From NCBI RefSeq assembly GCF_019429525.1, contig NZ_JAHXZL010000002.1:421369-485368 (forward strand): a stretch of DNA of 64,000 nt, given 5' to 3'. Of this stretch, positions 1 to 8,709 are shown piece by piece. Origin of the DNA: Sphingomonas folli. GTDB lineage: Bacteria > Pseudomonadota > Alphaproteobacteria > Sphingomonadales > Sphingomonadaceae. Both the position numbers and the translations under genes were made by a program. The notes beneath the pieces are model-generated. The model worked only from the letters and a program-made list of their open reading frames with translations. It was not told the origin of the DNA and did not search any database. The first letter of the stretch is position 1, and each line of letters begins with the position of its first letter.

Positions 1-224
1 TGGGCGTGATCGGCGGGGCGATGAACTCGGCCGGCCGCGCCACCGGCGACGCGCCGGTGCGGCCGTGCGGTCGCTGCCGGCAGGTGCTCAACGAGGCGGC
101 GCAGCTGAGCGGACGCGACCTCGCGGTCCATTGCGCGGGCGCCGAGGGCGAGGCGGTGGCGAGCTATCGCCTGTCCGAGCTGCTGCCCGACGCCTTCGGG
201 CCGAGCGACCTGGGCGTGCGCTGA
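1..224 (+). CDS. cdd: cytidine deaminase, C-terminal part (5' truncated by window edge)
   Basis: The reading frame is open from the window edge and ends at 224, leaving about 73 codons. It contains PCGRCRQVLNEAA, which matches the second zinc-binding motif (PCGxCRQ) of the cytidine deaminase fold. The first motif (HAE) would lie upstream, outside the window. These enzymes deaminate cytidine and deoxycytidine to uridine forms in pyrimidine salvage in the cytosol. Another deaminase with the same zinc motif cannot be excluded because only the C-terminal third is visible. It converges on the cyo operon across a palindromic element. Confidence 0.75.
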   Translation, partial: GVIGGAMNSAGRATGDAPVRPCGRCRQVLNEAAQLSGRDLAVHCAGAEGEAVASYRLSELLPDAFGPSDLGVR

Positions 225-251
225 GGGGCGCGGCGACCGTCGGAACACCAC

Positions 252-351
252 GGCGTCATCCTGAACTCGTTTCAGGATCCACGGTCCCGCAGGTGCCTCC
301 GCGTATGAGTACGCGGCACGGTGGATCCTGAGACGAGCTCAGGATGACGCC
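252..351. repeat. palindromic repeat (HPELVSGS-type), copy without a gene
   Basis: The two ends are inverted repeats: GGCGTCATCCTGA at 252-264 pairs with TCAGGATGACGCC at 339-351. Each arm also folds on its own: ATCCTGAA-CTCGT-TTCAGGAT on the left and ATCCTGAG-ACGAG-CTCAGGAT on the right. The centre has a third hairpin, CCGCGTA-TGAG-TACGCGG. It lies between the convergent cdd and cyoD genes, so it could end transcription from both sides. The same arms bound the GIY-YIG gene at 48572-48981. Confidence 0.85.
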
Positions 352-378
352 GGAGGATGTAACGAAGGAGTGTCTATT

Positions 379-753
379 TCACGGCTTCGCCATCGCCGCC
401 ATGGGCATCATATTGTGGTCGAGATGCGCCATGATCCACAAGGTGCCCCCGACTGTCAGCACCACGATCATCACGCCGAACGCCAGCGCCAGCGTGTTGT
501 TGGTGTTCTCCGGCCCGCTGGTGATGTGGAGGAAGAAGACGAGATGCACCCCCATCTGCGCCACCGCCAGCACCGCGAGCAGGATCGGGATCGCCGGCGC
601 CCAGACCGCGCCCGAGCCGACCAGCGCGAAAGACGCGACCGTCAGCAGCAGCGCCAGCCCCAGCCCCGCCGCATAAGTGGAGAACCGCGCCGCCCCCTCC
701 TTGTGGCCGCCGGGGGCGTGGTCGAGGTGGCGATCGCCCTTCTGCTCGCTCAT
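379..753 (-). CDS. cyoD: cytochrome bo(3) ubiquinol oxidase subunit IV
   Basis: A 124-residue protein with three predicted membrane segments (about residues 26-48, 54-76 and 86-108), as expected for CyoD/COX IV-type subunits, with the conserved stretch HLVFFLHI. It is an accessory membrane subunit that helps assemble the heme-copper quinol oxidase in the inner membrane. The ATG at 753 overlaps the cyoC stop by 4 nt (ATGA), which decides the start. The C-terminal tail is Met-rich (HNMMPMAAMAKP). It is the last gene of the operon; no cyoE follows inside the window. Confidence 0.92.
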   Translation of the reverse strand: MSEQKGDRHLDHAPGGHKEGAARFSTYAAGLGLALLLTVASFALVGSGAVWAPAIPILLAVLAVAQMGVHLVFFLHITSGPENTNNTLALAFGVMIVVLTVGGTLWIMAHLDHNMMPMAAMAKP

Positions 754-1397
754 CCCATCACTCCGTACAGATAGACGACGGTGAACAGCGCGACCCAGAT
801 GATGTCGAGCGCGTGCCAGTAGAGGCCGAAGCACAGCAGCCTCCGCTGCACGGCGTCGGTGAAGCCCAGCGTCGCCACCTGCCCCATCATCACCGTCAAC
901 CATGCCAGCCCGGCGGCAACGTGCAGCCCGTGCGCGCCCACCAGCGTGAACAGCGCCGAGAGGAAGGCGCTGCGCGTCGGACCGGCTCCCTCCAGGACCA
1001 GGTGGGTGAGCTCGTACAGCTCGATCGCGAGGAAGCTCAGCCCGAGCAGCGCCGTCAGCCCCGCCCACAGATAGGTCGCGCCGGCGCGCTGCTTCACCGC
1101 CATGATCGACATCACCCCGCAGGTGAAGCTGGAGAACAGCAGGCACAGCGTCTCGACGAACACCAGCCGCAGCTCGAACAGCTCGCTCCCCGCCGGCCCG
1201 CCCGCGGTGTTCGGCGCGAGCACCGCGTAGGACGCGAACAGCCCCGAGAACATGATGATGTCGCTGAGCAGAAAGATCCAGAAGCCGAAGGCGACCGTCA
1301 CCTGCTTGGGCGCGGGGCCACCCTCGCCGTGGCCGGGCGGATCGCCCTTCCCCCCGCTCCTGTCCTCGTGCCGCGGGTCGGCGATCTCGCCGCTCAT
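750..1397 (-). CDS. cyoC: cytochrome bo(3) ubiquinol oxidase subunit III
   Basis: A 215-residue protein of the COX3 family with five predicted membrane helices. Seen motifs are [19 protein letters not shown] near residue 40 and [14 protein letters not shown] and [13 protein letters not shown] near the C-terminus, all typical of subunit III. It is part of the inner-membrane quinol oxidase that reduces O2 to water. The first 30 residues are polar and charged. The start at 1397 overlaps the cyoB stop by 4 nt (ATGA); longer upstream starts would run into cyoB. Translationally coupled to cyoB and cyoD. Confidence 0.95.
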   Translation of the reverse strand: MSGEIADPRHEDRSGGKGDPPGHGEGGPAPKQVTVAFGFWIFLLSDIIMFSGLFASYAVLAPNTAGGPAGSELFELRLVFVETLCLLFSSFTCGVMSIMAVKQRAGATYLWAGLTALLGLSFLAIELYELTHLVLEGAGPTRSAFLSALFTLVGAHGLHVAAGLAWLTVMMGQVATLGFTDAVQRRLLCFGLYWHALDIIWVALFTVVYLYGVMG

Positions 1398-3349
1398 GCC
1401 GCCGGCTCCAGCGCGCGCAGCTCCTCGACGCCGATCTCTCGCTCGCCGGGCTGGTACCAGGCGATCCACAAGGTCGTCGCGAAGCCGGCGAGCAGGCCGA
1501 GCACCACCAGCCACCAGATCTGCCACACCAGCGCGAAGCCCGTGATGTAGGTGAAGAAGGCGCCGACGAAGCCGTAGGCGCTGTTACGCGGCATCTCGAT
1601 CGGCTCGAGCGGGTCGGGCGTCGCCTCGGCCTCGCCGCGCTTCATCAGCGCGAGCGCGTCGCGCCCCTCCACCTGGGGCAGTCGTGCGAAGTTCCAGGGC
1701 GGCGGGGGCGAGCGAGTCGCCCATTCCAGCGTCCGCCCGTCCCACGGGTCACCGCTCTCGTCGGCGAGCGAGCGGCGCTCGCGCACCGAGACATAGAGCT
1801 GCATCGCGAGGCTGGCGATCCCGCCGAGGATCAGCAGCGCGCCGAGCCAGGCGGCGATCAGCCACGGCTGCCACGCCGGATTGTCGTAATGCTGGAGCCG
1901 CCGCGTCATGCCCATCAGCCCGAGCGCGTAGAGCGGCATGAAGGCGAGATAGAAGCCGCTGACCCACAGCACCACCGCCGCTCTGCCCCAGCCGTCATGC
2001 AGGCGGAAGCCGAACGCCTTCGGGAACCAGTAGGTGTAGCCCGCGAAAGCGGCGAACAGCACCCCGCCGATGATCACGTTGTGGAAGTGCGCCACCAGGA
2101 AGACCGAGTTGTGGAGCACGAAATCGGCCGGGGGCACCGCCAGCAGCACGCCGGTCATGCCGCCGACGACGAAGGTGGGGATGAACGCCACCGCCCACAG
2201 CATCGGCACCTCGAAGCGCAGCCGCCCGCCGTACATGGTGAACAGCCAGTTGAAGACCTTCACGCCGGTGGGCACCGCGATGATCATCGTCATCACGCCG
2301 AACACGCCGTTGACGTCCGCCCCCGCGCCCATCGTGAAGAAATGGTGCAGCCACACCATGAAGGAGAGGATGCAGATCGCCAGCGTGGCGAGCACCATCG
2401 AGCGATAGCCGAACAGCGGCTTGCCGCTGAAGGTCGCGATCACCTCGCTGAACACGCCGAAGGCGGGCAGCACCAGGATGTACACCTCGGGGTGACCCCA
2501 GGCCCAGATGAGGTTGACGAACAGCATCTGGTTGCCGCCCGCCTCGTTGGTGAAGAAGTGGAAGCCGAGGTAGCGATCCAGCGTCAGCATCGCCAGCGTG
2601 GCGGTCAGGATCGGGAAGGCCGCGACGATCAGCAGGTTGCTCGCCAGCGCGGTCCAGCAGAAGATCGGCATCCGGGTGTAGCGCATGCCGGGCGCGCGCA
2701 TCTTCAGGATCGTGGTGACCAGGTTGATCCCGCCCAGCAGCGTCCCCGCACCCGAGATCTGCAGCGCCCACAGATAGTAATCCACGCCCACCCCGGGGGA
2801 GAAGGCGCGCTCGCTCAGCGGCGGGTAGACCAGCCAGCCGGTGCGCGCGAACTCGCCGACGACGAGGCTGGTGTTGATCAGCAGCACGCCCGTGGCGGTG
2901 AGCCAGAAGCTGACCGAGTTGAGCGTCGGGAAGGCGACGTCGCGCACGCCCAGCTGGAGCGGCACCGCGAAGTTCATCAGCCCGATCATGAACGGCATCG
3001 CCACGAAGAAGATCATGATCGTGCCGTGCGCGCTGAAGATCTGGTCATAGTGGTCGGGCGGGAGGAAGCCCTTGCCGGCGCCCACCGCCATCGCCTGGTG
3101 CGAACGCATCATCAGCGCGTCGGCGAAACCGCGGATCAGCATCACGAGGGCGAGCAGGCAGTACATCACCCCGATCCGCTTGTGGTCGACCGAGGTGATC
3201 CACTCGCGCCAAAGATACGGCAGCCAGCCCTTGAGCAGGACCGTCGCGCCGGTGCCGAGCAGCACCACGAACAGCACGCCCGCGGTGACCATCACGATCG
3301 GCTCGTGCAGCGGGATCGCGTCCCAGCTCAGGCGCCCGAGCAGCGTCAC
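1394..3349 (-). CDS. cyoB: cytochrome bo(3) ubiquinol oxidase subunit I
   Basis: A 651-residue heme-copper oxidase core subunit, close to the usual 660. It binds heme b, heme o3 and CuB and pumps protons. Visible motifs are [14 protein letters not shown] (Arg/Asp of the quinol site), [10 protein letters not shown] (heme b His), [15 protein letters not shown] (CuB His cross-linked Tyr), [10 protein letters not shown] (two CuB His) and [11 protein letters not shown] (heme ligands). The start is GTG at 3349, overlapping the cyoA stop by 4 nt (GTGA); upstream in-frame sequence is out-of-frame cyoA. Absence of CuA in the partner subunit supports quinol rather than cytochrome c as donor. Confidence 0.97.
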   Translation of the reverse strand: MTLLGRLSWDAIPLHEPIVMVTAGVLFVVLLGTGATVLLKGWLPYLWREWITSVDHKRIGVMYCLLALVMLIRGFADALMMRSHQAMAVGAGKGFLPPDHYDQIFSAHGTIMIFFVAMPFMIGLMNFAVPLQLGVRDVAFPTLNSVSFWLTATGVLLINTSLVVGEFARTGWLVYPPLSERAFSPGVGVDYYLWALQISGAGTLLGGINLVTTILKMRAPGMRYTRMPIFCWTALASNLLIVAAFPILTATLAMLTLDRYLGFHFFTNEAGGNQMLFVNLIWAWGHPEVYILVLPAFGVFSEVIATFSGKPLFGYRSMVLATLAICILSFMVWLHHFFTMGAGADVNGVFGVMTMIIAVPTGVKVFNWLFTMYGGRLRFEVPMLWAVAFIPTFVVGGMTGVLLAVPPADFVLHNSVFLVAHFHNVIIGGVLFAAFAGYTYWFPKAFGFRLHDGWGRAAVVLWVSGFYLAFMPLYALGLMGMTRRLQHYDNPAWQPWLIAAWLGALLILGGIASLAMQLYVSVRERRSLADESGDPWDGRTLEWATRSPPPPWNFARLPQVEGRDALALMKRGEAEATPDPLEPIEMPRNSAYGFVGAFFTYITGFALVWQIWWLVVLGLLAGFATTLWIAWYQPGEREIGVEELRALEPAA

Positions 3350-4227
3350 TTGCCCGCCTCCGCGTCGGATTCGCCCTGGTTGCTGGCGTCGCGCGGGCGC
3401 TCGGCGGCGGGGGCGCGCTGCGCCACGATCGCGTCGAACAGTCGCGGCGGCGCGGTGCCGAACATCAGGGGTGCCGGCACGGTGCCGCGCCGCGCGAGCT
3501 GTCGGTAGCGCGCCTCGTCGAGCGGCGGCGCGGCGCGCGCCCGCGCCGCCCAGGCGGTGAACTGCGCCGCGGGCAGCGCGTCGACGGTGAAGGTCATGTC
3601 GGAGAAGCCCTTGCCGCTGTAATGCGCGGCGATCCCGGGATAGCGCCCGGGCCGGTCGGCGGCGAGGCGGAGCTGAGCCTCCATCCCCGCCATGGCGTAG
3701 ATCTGGCTGCCGAGCTGCGGCACGAAGAAGCTGTTCATCACCGTCGCCGAGGTGAGCCGGAAATGGATCGGCGCGCCGGCGGGCACGACCAGGCGATTGA
3801 CGGTGGCGACGCGCTGGTCGGGGTAGAGGAAAAGCCACTTCCAGTCGAGCGCGACCACCTGCACCTCGATCGGCGCGGCCGTCGCGGGGATGGGGCGGCG
3901 CGGGTCGAGCAGGTGCGCGCCGACCCAGCCGGTGCCGCCCAGGAACAGCACGATCATCGCGGGCACCGACCAGATCAGCAGCTCGAGCTTGCCCGAATAA
4001 TCCCAGTCGGGCCGGTAGCGCGCGCGGCGGTTGCCGGCGCGGAACCACCAGGCGAACGCCACCGTCGCCAGCATCACCGGCACGACGATCAGCAGCATGG
4101 CCGCGACCGAGTCGAGCAGGATCTGCTTCTCGCCGCGCGCCACCGGTCCGCGCGGGTCGAGCACGCCGGCGCTGCACCCCGCCAGCGCGAGCGGCGCGAG
4201 CGTGAGCCAACGGCGCGCCGCGATCAC
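3346..4227 (-). CDS. cyoA: cytochrome bo(3) ubiquinol oxidase subunit II (lipoprotein)
   Basis: A 293-residue subunit II. It begins with a lipoprotein signal, with lipobox LAGC around residue 18, followed by two membrane helices (about 42-62 and 83-105). The periplasmic cupredoxin domain has [17 protein letters not shown], but the CuA Cys-x3-Cys pair of cytochrome c oxidases is absent, as in quinol oxidases. The C-terminal tail beyond residue 230 is Pro/Ala-rich and variable. The ATG at 4227 overlaps the stop of the preceding small gene by 4 nt. Confidence 0.95.
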   Translation of the reverse strand: MIAARRWLTLAPLALAGCSAGVLDPRGPVARGEKQILLDSVAAMLLIVVPVMLATVAFAWWFRAGNRRARYRPDWDYSGKLELLIWSVPAMIVLFLGGTGWVGAHLLDPRRPIPATAAPIEVQVVALDWKWLFLYPDQRVATVNRLVVPAGAPIHFRLTSATVMNSFFVPQLGSQIYAMAGMEAQLRLAADRPGRYPGIAAHYSGKGFSDMTFTVDALPAAQFTAWAARARAAPPLDEARYRQLARRGTVPAPLMFGTAPPRLFDAIVAQRAPAAERPRDASNQGESDAEAGK

Positions 4228-4439
4228 GCCGCTGCCACTCCATCGACGCTGACGCGGGTCGCGTCGAGCAGCACGCCGCGCACGCGGACTCGCTTGGCGA
4301 CATGGTCGACCGGCACTCGCCGCAGCTCGAGCACGAAGGTGCCGCCGCGGTCGCGCTGGAGGATGAAGGCGCCGCCCTCGCGGACCAACGTGCCGGTCTC
4401 GTCGACGGGGCTGCCCGGCATCGCCATGGTCGCGCCCAT
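4224..4439 (-). CDS. small DUF5818-like protein, first gene of the cyo operon
   Basis: A short protein of 71 residues from ATG 4439, or 85 from GTG 4481. The sequence [17 protein letters not shown] and the following beta-rich run with [12 protein letters not shown] resemble the small DUF5818 family of sphingomonads; function is unknown. ATG 4439 is chosen because GAGGG sits about 5 nt upstream and the extra N-terminus is only Arg-rich. It overlaps cyoA by 4 nt, so it is probably co-translated with the oxidase. The family match is from memory of conserved patterns and is moderate. Confidence 0.6.
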   Translation of the reverse strand: MGATMAMPGSPVDETGTLVREGGAFILQRDRGGTFVLELRRVPVDHVAKRVRVRGVLLDATRVSVDGVAAA

Positions 4440-4521
4440 GCGCCCTCGCCCGCGCCGACGCAAGCGCCGGCGATCGGCCACGTGAGCGAGATCAGGAGAG
4501 CGGTCGGACCGACGCGAGCGG

Positions 4522-4597
4522 TGGTGGGCCCGGCAGGACTCGAACCCGCAACCTAGCCGTTATGAGCGGCCAGCTCTAACCGTTGAGCTACAGGCCC
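4522..4597 (-). tRNA. tRNA with CAU anticodon, probably tRNA-Ile2 (lysidine type)
   Basis: The minus strand folds into a complete 76-nt cloverleaf with encoded CCA. The acceptor is GGGCCTG/CGGGCCC, the D stem GCTC/GAGC, the anticodon stem GGCCG/CGGCT with loop CTCATAA, and the T arm carries GGTTCGAGTCC. The anticodon is CAT. Initiator tRNA is excluded because the first base pair is G-C and the anticodon stem lacks the three G-C pairs. The short D-loop (AACGGTTA) and G-C-rich acceptor resemble Ile2 (CAU modified by TilS) more than elongator Met, but this is not certain. Confidence 0.85.
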
Positions 4598-4650
4598 GCC
4601 CGCGTCGGTCCCGCCACGTAGCGGCACGCCGGGGCGGCTGGCAAGCCGGC

Positions 4651-6309
4651 TCAGCTGCCGCCCTGGGCATGGTCGCGCGCCGCGTCGCCGTCGCCCGGCG
4701 CGACCGCCGGCGCGGCACTCGGCAGCGCCAGCCGCAGCCGCTCCGGCAGGAAGTCGAGCCGGCCGCCCAGCTCGACCGCGAGGTTGCGCGCCAGCCGCAG
4801 CGCGAAGCCGATGCCGAGGAGCGGCGCGCCCTCGTCGTCGCTCACCGCCTCGTCGTCGAGCGCGAGCAGCGCGACCTCGTCGCGCCCGACCAGCGCGACG
4901 GGCAGCGCGATCGTCAGCGCGATCGTCAGCGCGACCGACTCGCCGAGCGGCTCGACCGCCACGCCGAGCAGTTCGCCGCGCGTCGCGGCGGCGAGCAACG
5001 TCGCGAACAGCCGCTGCACCAGCCGCTCGGCGGCGTGCGCGTCGGCGGCCCAGAGCGCGGCGCCGGGTTCGGGCAGCGCCAGCGCGCCGCCGCGCAGCGC
5101 GGCGAGCGGCGCGAGATCCTGCGCGACCCGCCCCAGCAGCGGCGCGATCGCGACCACGTCGTCGCGCAGATCGAGCGCCTTGCCCTCCAGCCGCGCGGCG
5201 AGGTCGAGATCGTCGATCGCGCCGATCAGCCCGGCGACATGGCGACGGATCGCGGCGGCGCGGTCGCGATAGCGCGGCGGTACCGGGCCGAGCAGTTCCT
5301 GCTCGATCAGCTCGGAGAAACCCGCGATCGCGTTGGTGGGCGTGCGCAGCTCGTGGACCAGCCGGCGCAGTCCCTCGGCCCCGGCGCCACCCGTCACCGA
5401 ACGCGTCGCGCCGGCGCTCTCCTCGGCGCGCGGTCGCCGCGCGCGGCCGCGGAAGCCGACGAAGCTGCCGCTGGCGAGATCGAACATCGGCGCCCCCGAG
5501 ATGCGCCAGTCGCCGCCCACCGCCGATTCGCCCGGCACGCGCAGCCGCGCGTCGGCGAAGGTGGCGCGCTTGCGGAACGCTCCCGCGGCGACGCCGTCGA
5601 CGTGATGGTGCGACGGCACCAGCGCGGCATCATGGTTGAGCGACAGCCCGATCAGCGCGCCGCGCGGGCCGGTGTCGACCCAGCGGATGATCCCGACCGC
5701 GTCGGTCTCGAAGCGAAAGGCGTGCACGGTCGCGGGCGACGGCTCGGTCAGGCCGTACGCGGCGCCGCGCTGGCGCTGATAGGCCTCGATGCGGTGGACC
5801 AGGTCGGCCACCTCGAACCGCTCGCCCGCGCCGCTCACGCCGGCGGCCGCCGGCGTCGGCGCGGCCGCGGGCGGCGCGTCGGGCTCGGGCAGCGCGAAGT
5901 CGGTCGAGCCGAACGCCTCAAGCGCGCGGCTGACCGAGGGCGCGAGATCGCCGCGACGACGCAGCACGCTGCGGCCGTGCGGGCCGAGCTGCGGCAGCAG
6001 CACGTCCCATTCCTCGGGCGACAGCCGCGCGACGCGGAGCATCGTCGCCGCGATCTCGGGCGTGTCCTCGGCGAAGAAGGCGACGAGCGCGGCGGGCGGG
6101 TCGGCCAGCGCCAGCCCGCGCGCGGCGGCCGCACGCACCTCGGTGGGCACGGTCGGGCGCAGGTCGCGCAGCCGCGCCACCAGCGCCGGCTCGGCCGGCG
6201 CGCGGCCGCGCCCGATCAGGTCGACCAGCTGGCGGAAAGCCGCGCGCGCGCCGAACGCCGTGGAGACGTCGGCGGCGAGAACGGTCTTCAGACTGTCGTC
6301 GAACCGCAC
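4651..6309 (-). CDS. atypical sensor histidine kinase with HEAT-like N-terminus
   Basis: A 552-residue soluble protein without obvious membrane segments. Residues about 20-135 are helical and HEAT-like. A PAS-like stretch follows near 195-290, then a HisKA phosphoacceptor motif, VHELRTPTNAIAGFSELI, with His at about 319. The C-terminal region (about 410-535) is where the ATP-binding domain should be, but the N-box Asn motif is replaced by RLFATLLAAATRGELL and no clear DxGxG is present. It may therefore be a degenerate kinase or a phosphotransfer protein. Start is GTG 6309, with a stop two codons upstream and AGAGGG 10 nt before it. No response regulator is adjacent. Confidence 0.75.
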   Translation of the reverse strand: MRFDDSLKTVLAADVSTAFGARAAFRQLVDLIGRGRAPAEPALVARLRDLRPTVPTEVRAAAARGLALADPPAALVAFFAEDTPEIAATMLRVARLSPEEWDVLLPQLGPHGRSVLRRRGDLAPSVSRALEAFGSTDFALPEPDAPPAAAPTPAAAGVSGAGERFEVADLVHRIEAYQRQRGAAYGLTEPSPATVHAFRFETDAVGIIRWVDTGPRGALIGLSLNHDAALVPSHHHVDGVAAGAFRKRATFADARLRVPGESAVGGDWRISGAPMFDLASGSFVGFRGRARRPRAEESAGATRSVTGGAGAEGLRRLVHELRTPTNAIAGFSELIEQELLGPVPPRYRDRAAAIRRHVAGLIGAIDDLDLAARLEGKALDLRDDVVAIAPLLGRVAQDLAPLAALRGGALALPEPGAALWAADAHAAERLVQRLFATLLAAATRGELLGVAVEPLGESVALTIALTIALPVALVGRDEVALLALDDEAVSDDEGAPLLGIGFALRLARNLAVELGGRLDFLPERLRLALPSAAPAVAPGDGDAARDHAQGGS

Positions 6310-6412
6310 CGGTGGCTAGCCCTCTGCTGCTGATGAACGGCGCGCCGTCGGCTCGCCTGCGCCGTACATAGAGCGGGCCCGAAACGGTCGCTAACGCTCA
6401 TTGCGGCGCAAA

Positions 6413-6457
6413 AAGCTGCCATGTCGCAGCTTGGCACAATTGCGCTGGCACGCAATT
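6413..6457. promoter_or_regulatory. two palindromes upstream of the Lrp/AsnC gene (possible autoregulatory operators)
   Basis: AAGCTG-ccatgtcg-CAGCTT (6413-6432) and AATTGCG-ctggca-CGCAATT (6438-6457) lie 63-107 bp before the regulator start, in a locally AT-rich patch of an otherwise GC-rich window. Lrp/AsnC proteins usually bind short palindromes near their own promoter. Assigning them as binding sites is inference; the inverted repeats are directly visible. Confidence 0.5.
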
Positions 6458-6519
6458 TTATTGTAGCGGGGCGTTCCGAAGCTATCGCGAAACTGCGCGA
6501 TCAGCAGCTAAGAGGCGTC

Positions 6520-6981
6520 ATGACCCTGGACCGTATCGACCGTCAGATCCTCGCGCTGCTGCAGGAGGACGGGCGCATGACCAACGTGGAGCTCGCCGAG
6601 CGCGTCGGGCTCACCGCGCCGCCGTGCCTGCGCCGGGTCCGCGCGCTGGAACAGGCGGGCGTGATCCGCGGCTATCACGCCGAGTGCGACCCGGCGCAGC
6701 TCGGCTTCCCGATCACCGTGTTCGCGATGGTCAGCCTGCGCAGCCAGGCCGAGCAGGACCTCGCCGCCTTCGAGAGCCATGTCGCCGCGATCCCCGAGGT
6801 GCGCGAATGCCACATGCTCAACGGCGAGATCGACTTCATCCTCAAGATCGTCGCCGCCGATCTGGAGAGCTTCCAGCGGATCCTGACGACCAAGCTCACG
6901 TCGGCGCCCAACGTGGCGAGCGTGAAATCGTCGCTGACGATCCGCAGCTCCAAGTCGCAGGTCGGCGTGCCGATCGCGTGA
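6520..6981 (+). CDS. Lrp/AsnC family transcriptional regulator
   Basis: A 153-residue protein with the family layout. The N-terminal winged helix-turn-helix starts LDRIDRQILALLQEDGRMTN, with recognition segment LAERVGLTAPPCLRRVRALE (residues about 22-41). It is followed by an AsnC/RAM ligand domain with PEVRECHMLNGEIDFILKI. ATG 6520 is chosen over the upstream ATG 6421 because AGAGG is 4 nt before it and family proteins begin at this point. Such regulators sense amino acids and act as octamers. Target genes cannot be told from context; the kinase gene upstream is divergent. Confidence 0.93.
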   Translation: MTLDRIDRQILALLQEDGRMTNVELAERVGLTAPPCLRRVRALEQAGVIRGYHAECDPAQLGFPITVFAMVSLRSQAEQDLAAFESHVAAIPEVRECHMLNGEIDFILKIVAADLESFQRILTTKLTSAPNVASVKSSLTIRSSKSQVGVPIA

Positions 6982-7005
6982 GACGGGAGGCCGCGAAGGC
7001 GCCCA

Positions 7006-7228
7006 GATCCTCCCCGGCACGGGGAGTGCGGGCGTTGGCTTGCCCCGGCAAGCCAAGATGGTGTCCGGAGACACCATCTCGCCCGCACTGGTAGCGCGAC
7101 GCGCTGACGGAGGAGGCTCTTCGCGGGCGCCTCGCTGCGTGGCGTTCTAATCACTCGCGACGTGGGCGCGGAGAGCTCCCTCCACCATGCTGCGCAATGG
7201 TCCCCCTCCCCGCCGAGCGGGGAGGATC
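7006..7228. repeat. composite hairpin repeat, copy A
   Basis: The element is bounded by GATCCTCCCCGGCACGGGGA (7006-7025) and, inverted, by CTCCCCGCCGAGCGGGGAG plus GATC ending at 7228. Inside are GGCTTGCC-ccgg-CAAGCC and GATGGTGTC-cgga-GACACCATC hairpins, then a spacer ending in CCTCCACCATGCTGCGCAAT. The same order of hairpins is found, reverse-complemented, at 26545-26750. It separates the convergent AsnC regulator and TPR-like genes. Confidence 0.8.
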
Positions 7229-7260
7229 GGCCGTGCCCTTCTATGGGCGCGGCCGTCACC

Positions 7261-8541
7261 TCACGCCTGCGGCGGGTGGTCGAGGAACTCGATCCACCAG
7301 GCGGCGATGTCCGAGCGTGGGCTGCCCTGCACCGCCTGGAAGGCGGTCTTGGCGCCTGCGGTATCGCCCGAGTTCGCCAGCGCGATGCCGAGCCGCGTGT
7401 TCACCGTGTTGGCGTCCACGCCGCCCTTCTGCAGCGCGGTGCGGTACAGCGCGACCGACTTGGCCCACTCGCCGGTGCCCAGATACGCGTCCGCGGTGCT
7501 GGCGGCGAGCTTGCCGTCCGCCGCCTTCTGGGCGCGCGCCTCGACCGCGGCCATCGAGCCCTCGTTCGAGATCGACTTGTTCGACGCCGCGAGCAGGCTG
7601 TTGGCGTTGGCGCTGTCGGCCGGGATCTTGCCCGCGGCCTTGCCCTCGGTCAGCACCGCCTTCGACTCCCACGGCAGGCCCTGGTCGAAGGTCCACTGCG
7701 CGTAGATCTCATAGTCATACTGGTCCGCCAGCGCCTTGCCGGTGCGCAGCAGGCGGAACAGGTCGACCTTCTGGTTCTTGTCGAGCGTCGCCACCGCCTG
7801 GGTCTGGATGCCCCAGAACGTCAGCATGTCGCGCCAGTTCTTCTTGGTCGGATAGGCCGCCAGATAGCGGCGCATCCACGCCACCGTCTCGGCGTTGTTC
7901 TTCGCCTGGTTGTTCTTGGCGATGGCGTATTTGTAGATGTCCTCGCTCGGCTTGGTGCCGGCGGCGACCTGCTGGTCGACCATCTTGGCCAGCGCGGCCG
8001 AACCGCCCGCGACGTCGCCCGAGTCCATCTTCAGCTTGACCAGCTGCAGCGGCAGGTTGGGATCGTTGTAGCCCAGCTGCTGCGCCTGCTCGAAGAAGCG
8101 CGAGGCACCCGCCGGGTCCTTGGCGTTGGCGGCGATGACGCCGCGCTGATAGGCGTAGCGCGCCTTGTCCGCCGGCGGCGTGCGCGGGCTGGCGATCAGC
8201 GCGTCGAGCGGCGCGGTCAGGCCGGCCGAGCCGCCGCCGCTGTCCATCTTGATCGCCTCGAGGTTCAGCCGCAGCGCCGCCGCGATATACTTCTCGTCGT
8301 CGGTCTTGGCCGCGGCCTCGACCTGCGCCACCAGCGGCGTGGCCGTGGCGGTGTCCTTGGCGGCGAGCGCGGTCTGCGCCTGCGCCGCGGGCCCACGGAC
8401 CTCGTTGCTGAGCTTCAGCTGCGAGCCCTGGTCCTTTTTGTCGTCTTTCTTCTGCGCCAGCGCGGGCTGCGCGAGCGCGACCGTGGCGCCCCCGGCGAGC
8501 AGCGCGGCCATGACGGCGTTCGAAAGCATCTTCATCGACAT
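7261..8541 (-). CDS. secreted TPR-like repeat protein of unknown function
   Basis: A 426-residue protein with a clear Sec signal peptide (MKMLSNAVMAALLAGG through ALAQPALAQ, cleavage near residue 29). The mature part is almost wholly alpha-helical, with tetratricopeptide-like helix pairs such as DKARYAYQRGVIAANAKDPAGASRFFEQAQ and LGTGEWAKSVALYRTALQKG. This suggests a periplasmic protein-interaction scaffold; no catalytic motif is seen. RBS GGAGAG lies 2-8 nt before ATG 8541. It stands alone, convergent with the AsnC gene. Proteins of this type recur in sphingomonads without known function. Confidence 0.75.
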   Translation of the reverse strand: MSMKMLSNAVMAALLAGGATVALAQPALAQKKDDKKDQGSQLKLSNEVRGPAAQAQTALAAKDTATATPLVAQVEAAAKTDDEKYIAAALRLNLEAIKMDSGGGSAGLTAPLDALIASPRTPPADKARYAYQRGVIAANAKDPAGASRFFEQAQQLGYNDPNLPLQLVKLKMDSGDVAGGSAALAKMVDQQVAAGTKPSEDIYKYAIAKNNQAKNNAETVAWMRRYLAAYPTKKNWRDMLTFWGIQTQAVATLDKNQKVDLFRLLRTGKALADQYDYEIYAQWTFDQGLPWESKAVLTEGKAAGKIPADSANANSLLAASNKSISNEGSMAAVEARAQKAADGKLAASTADAYLGTGEWAKSVALYRTALQKGGVDANTVNTRLGIALANSGDTAGAKTAFQAVQGSPRSDIAAWWIEFLDHPPQA

Positions 8542-8709
8542 GTCTCTCCAGAATCTGCGCCAGCAAGTCGCGCCAGGAAAATCTCAGGCGAAACGCTCGC
8601 CCGCCGCTCTAGTGCCGGTCACGCGGCGGTTCAAGGAAGCGCGGGTGACATTGCGTGTCGCCGCTGAACCGCGATTGAACGCGCCCCGGGCGCGGCGTAG
8701 GGCGTCGCG

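Noticed and set aside
4522..4597. Initiator tRNA-fMet
   Set aside because: The first acceptor pair is G-C and the three consecutive G-C pairs of initiator anticodon stems are missing.
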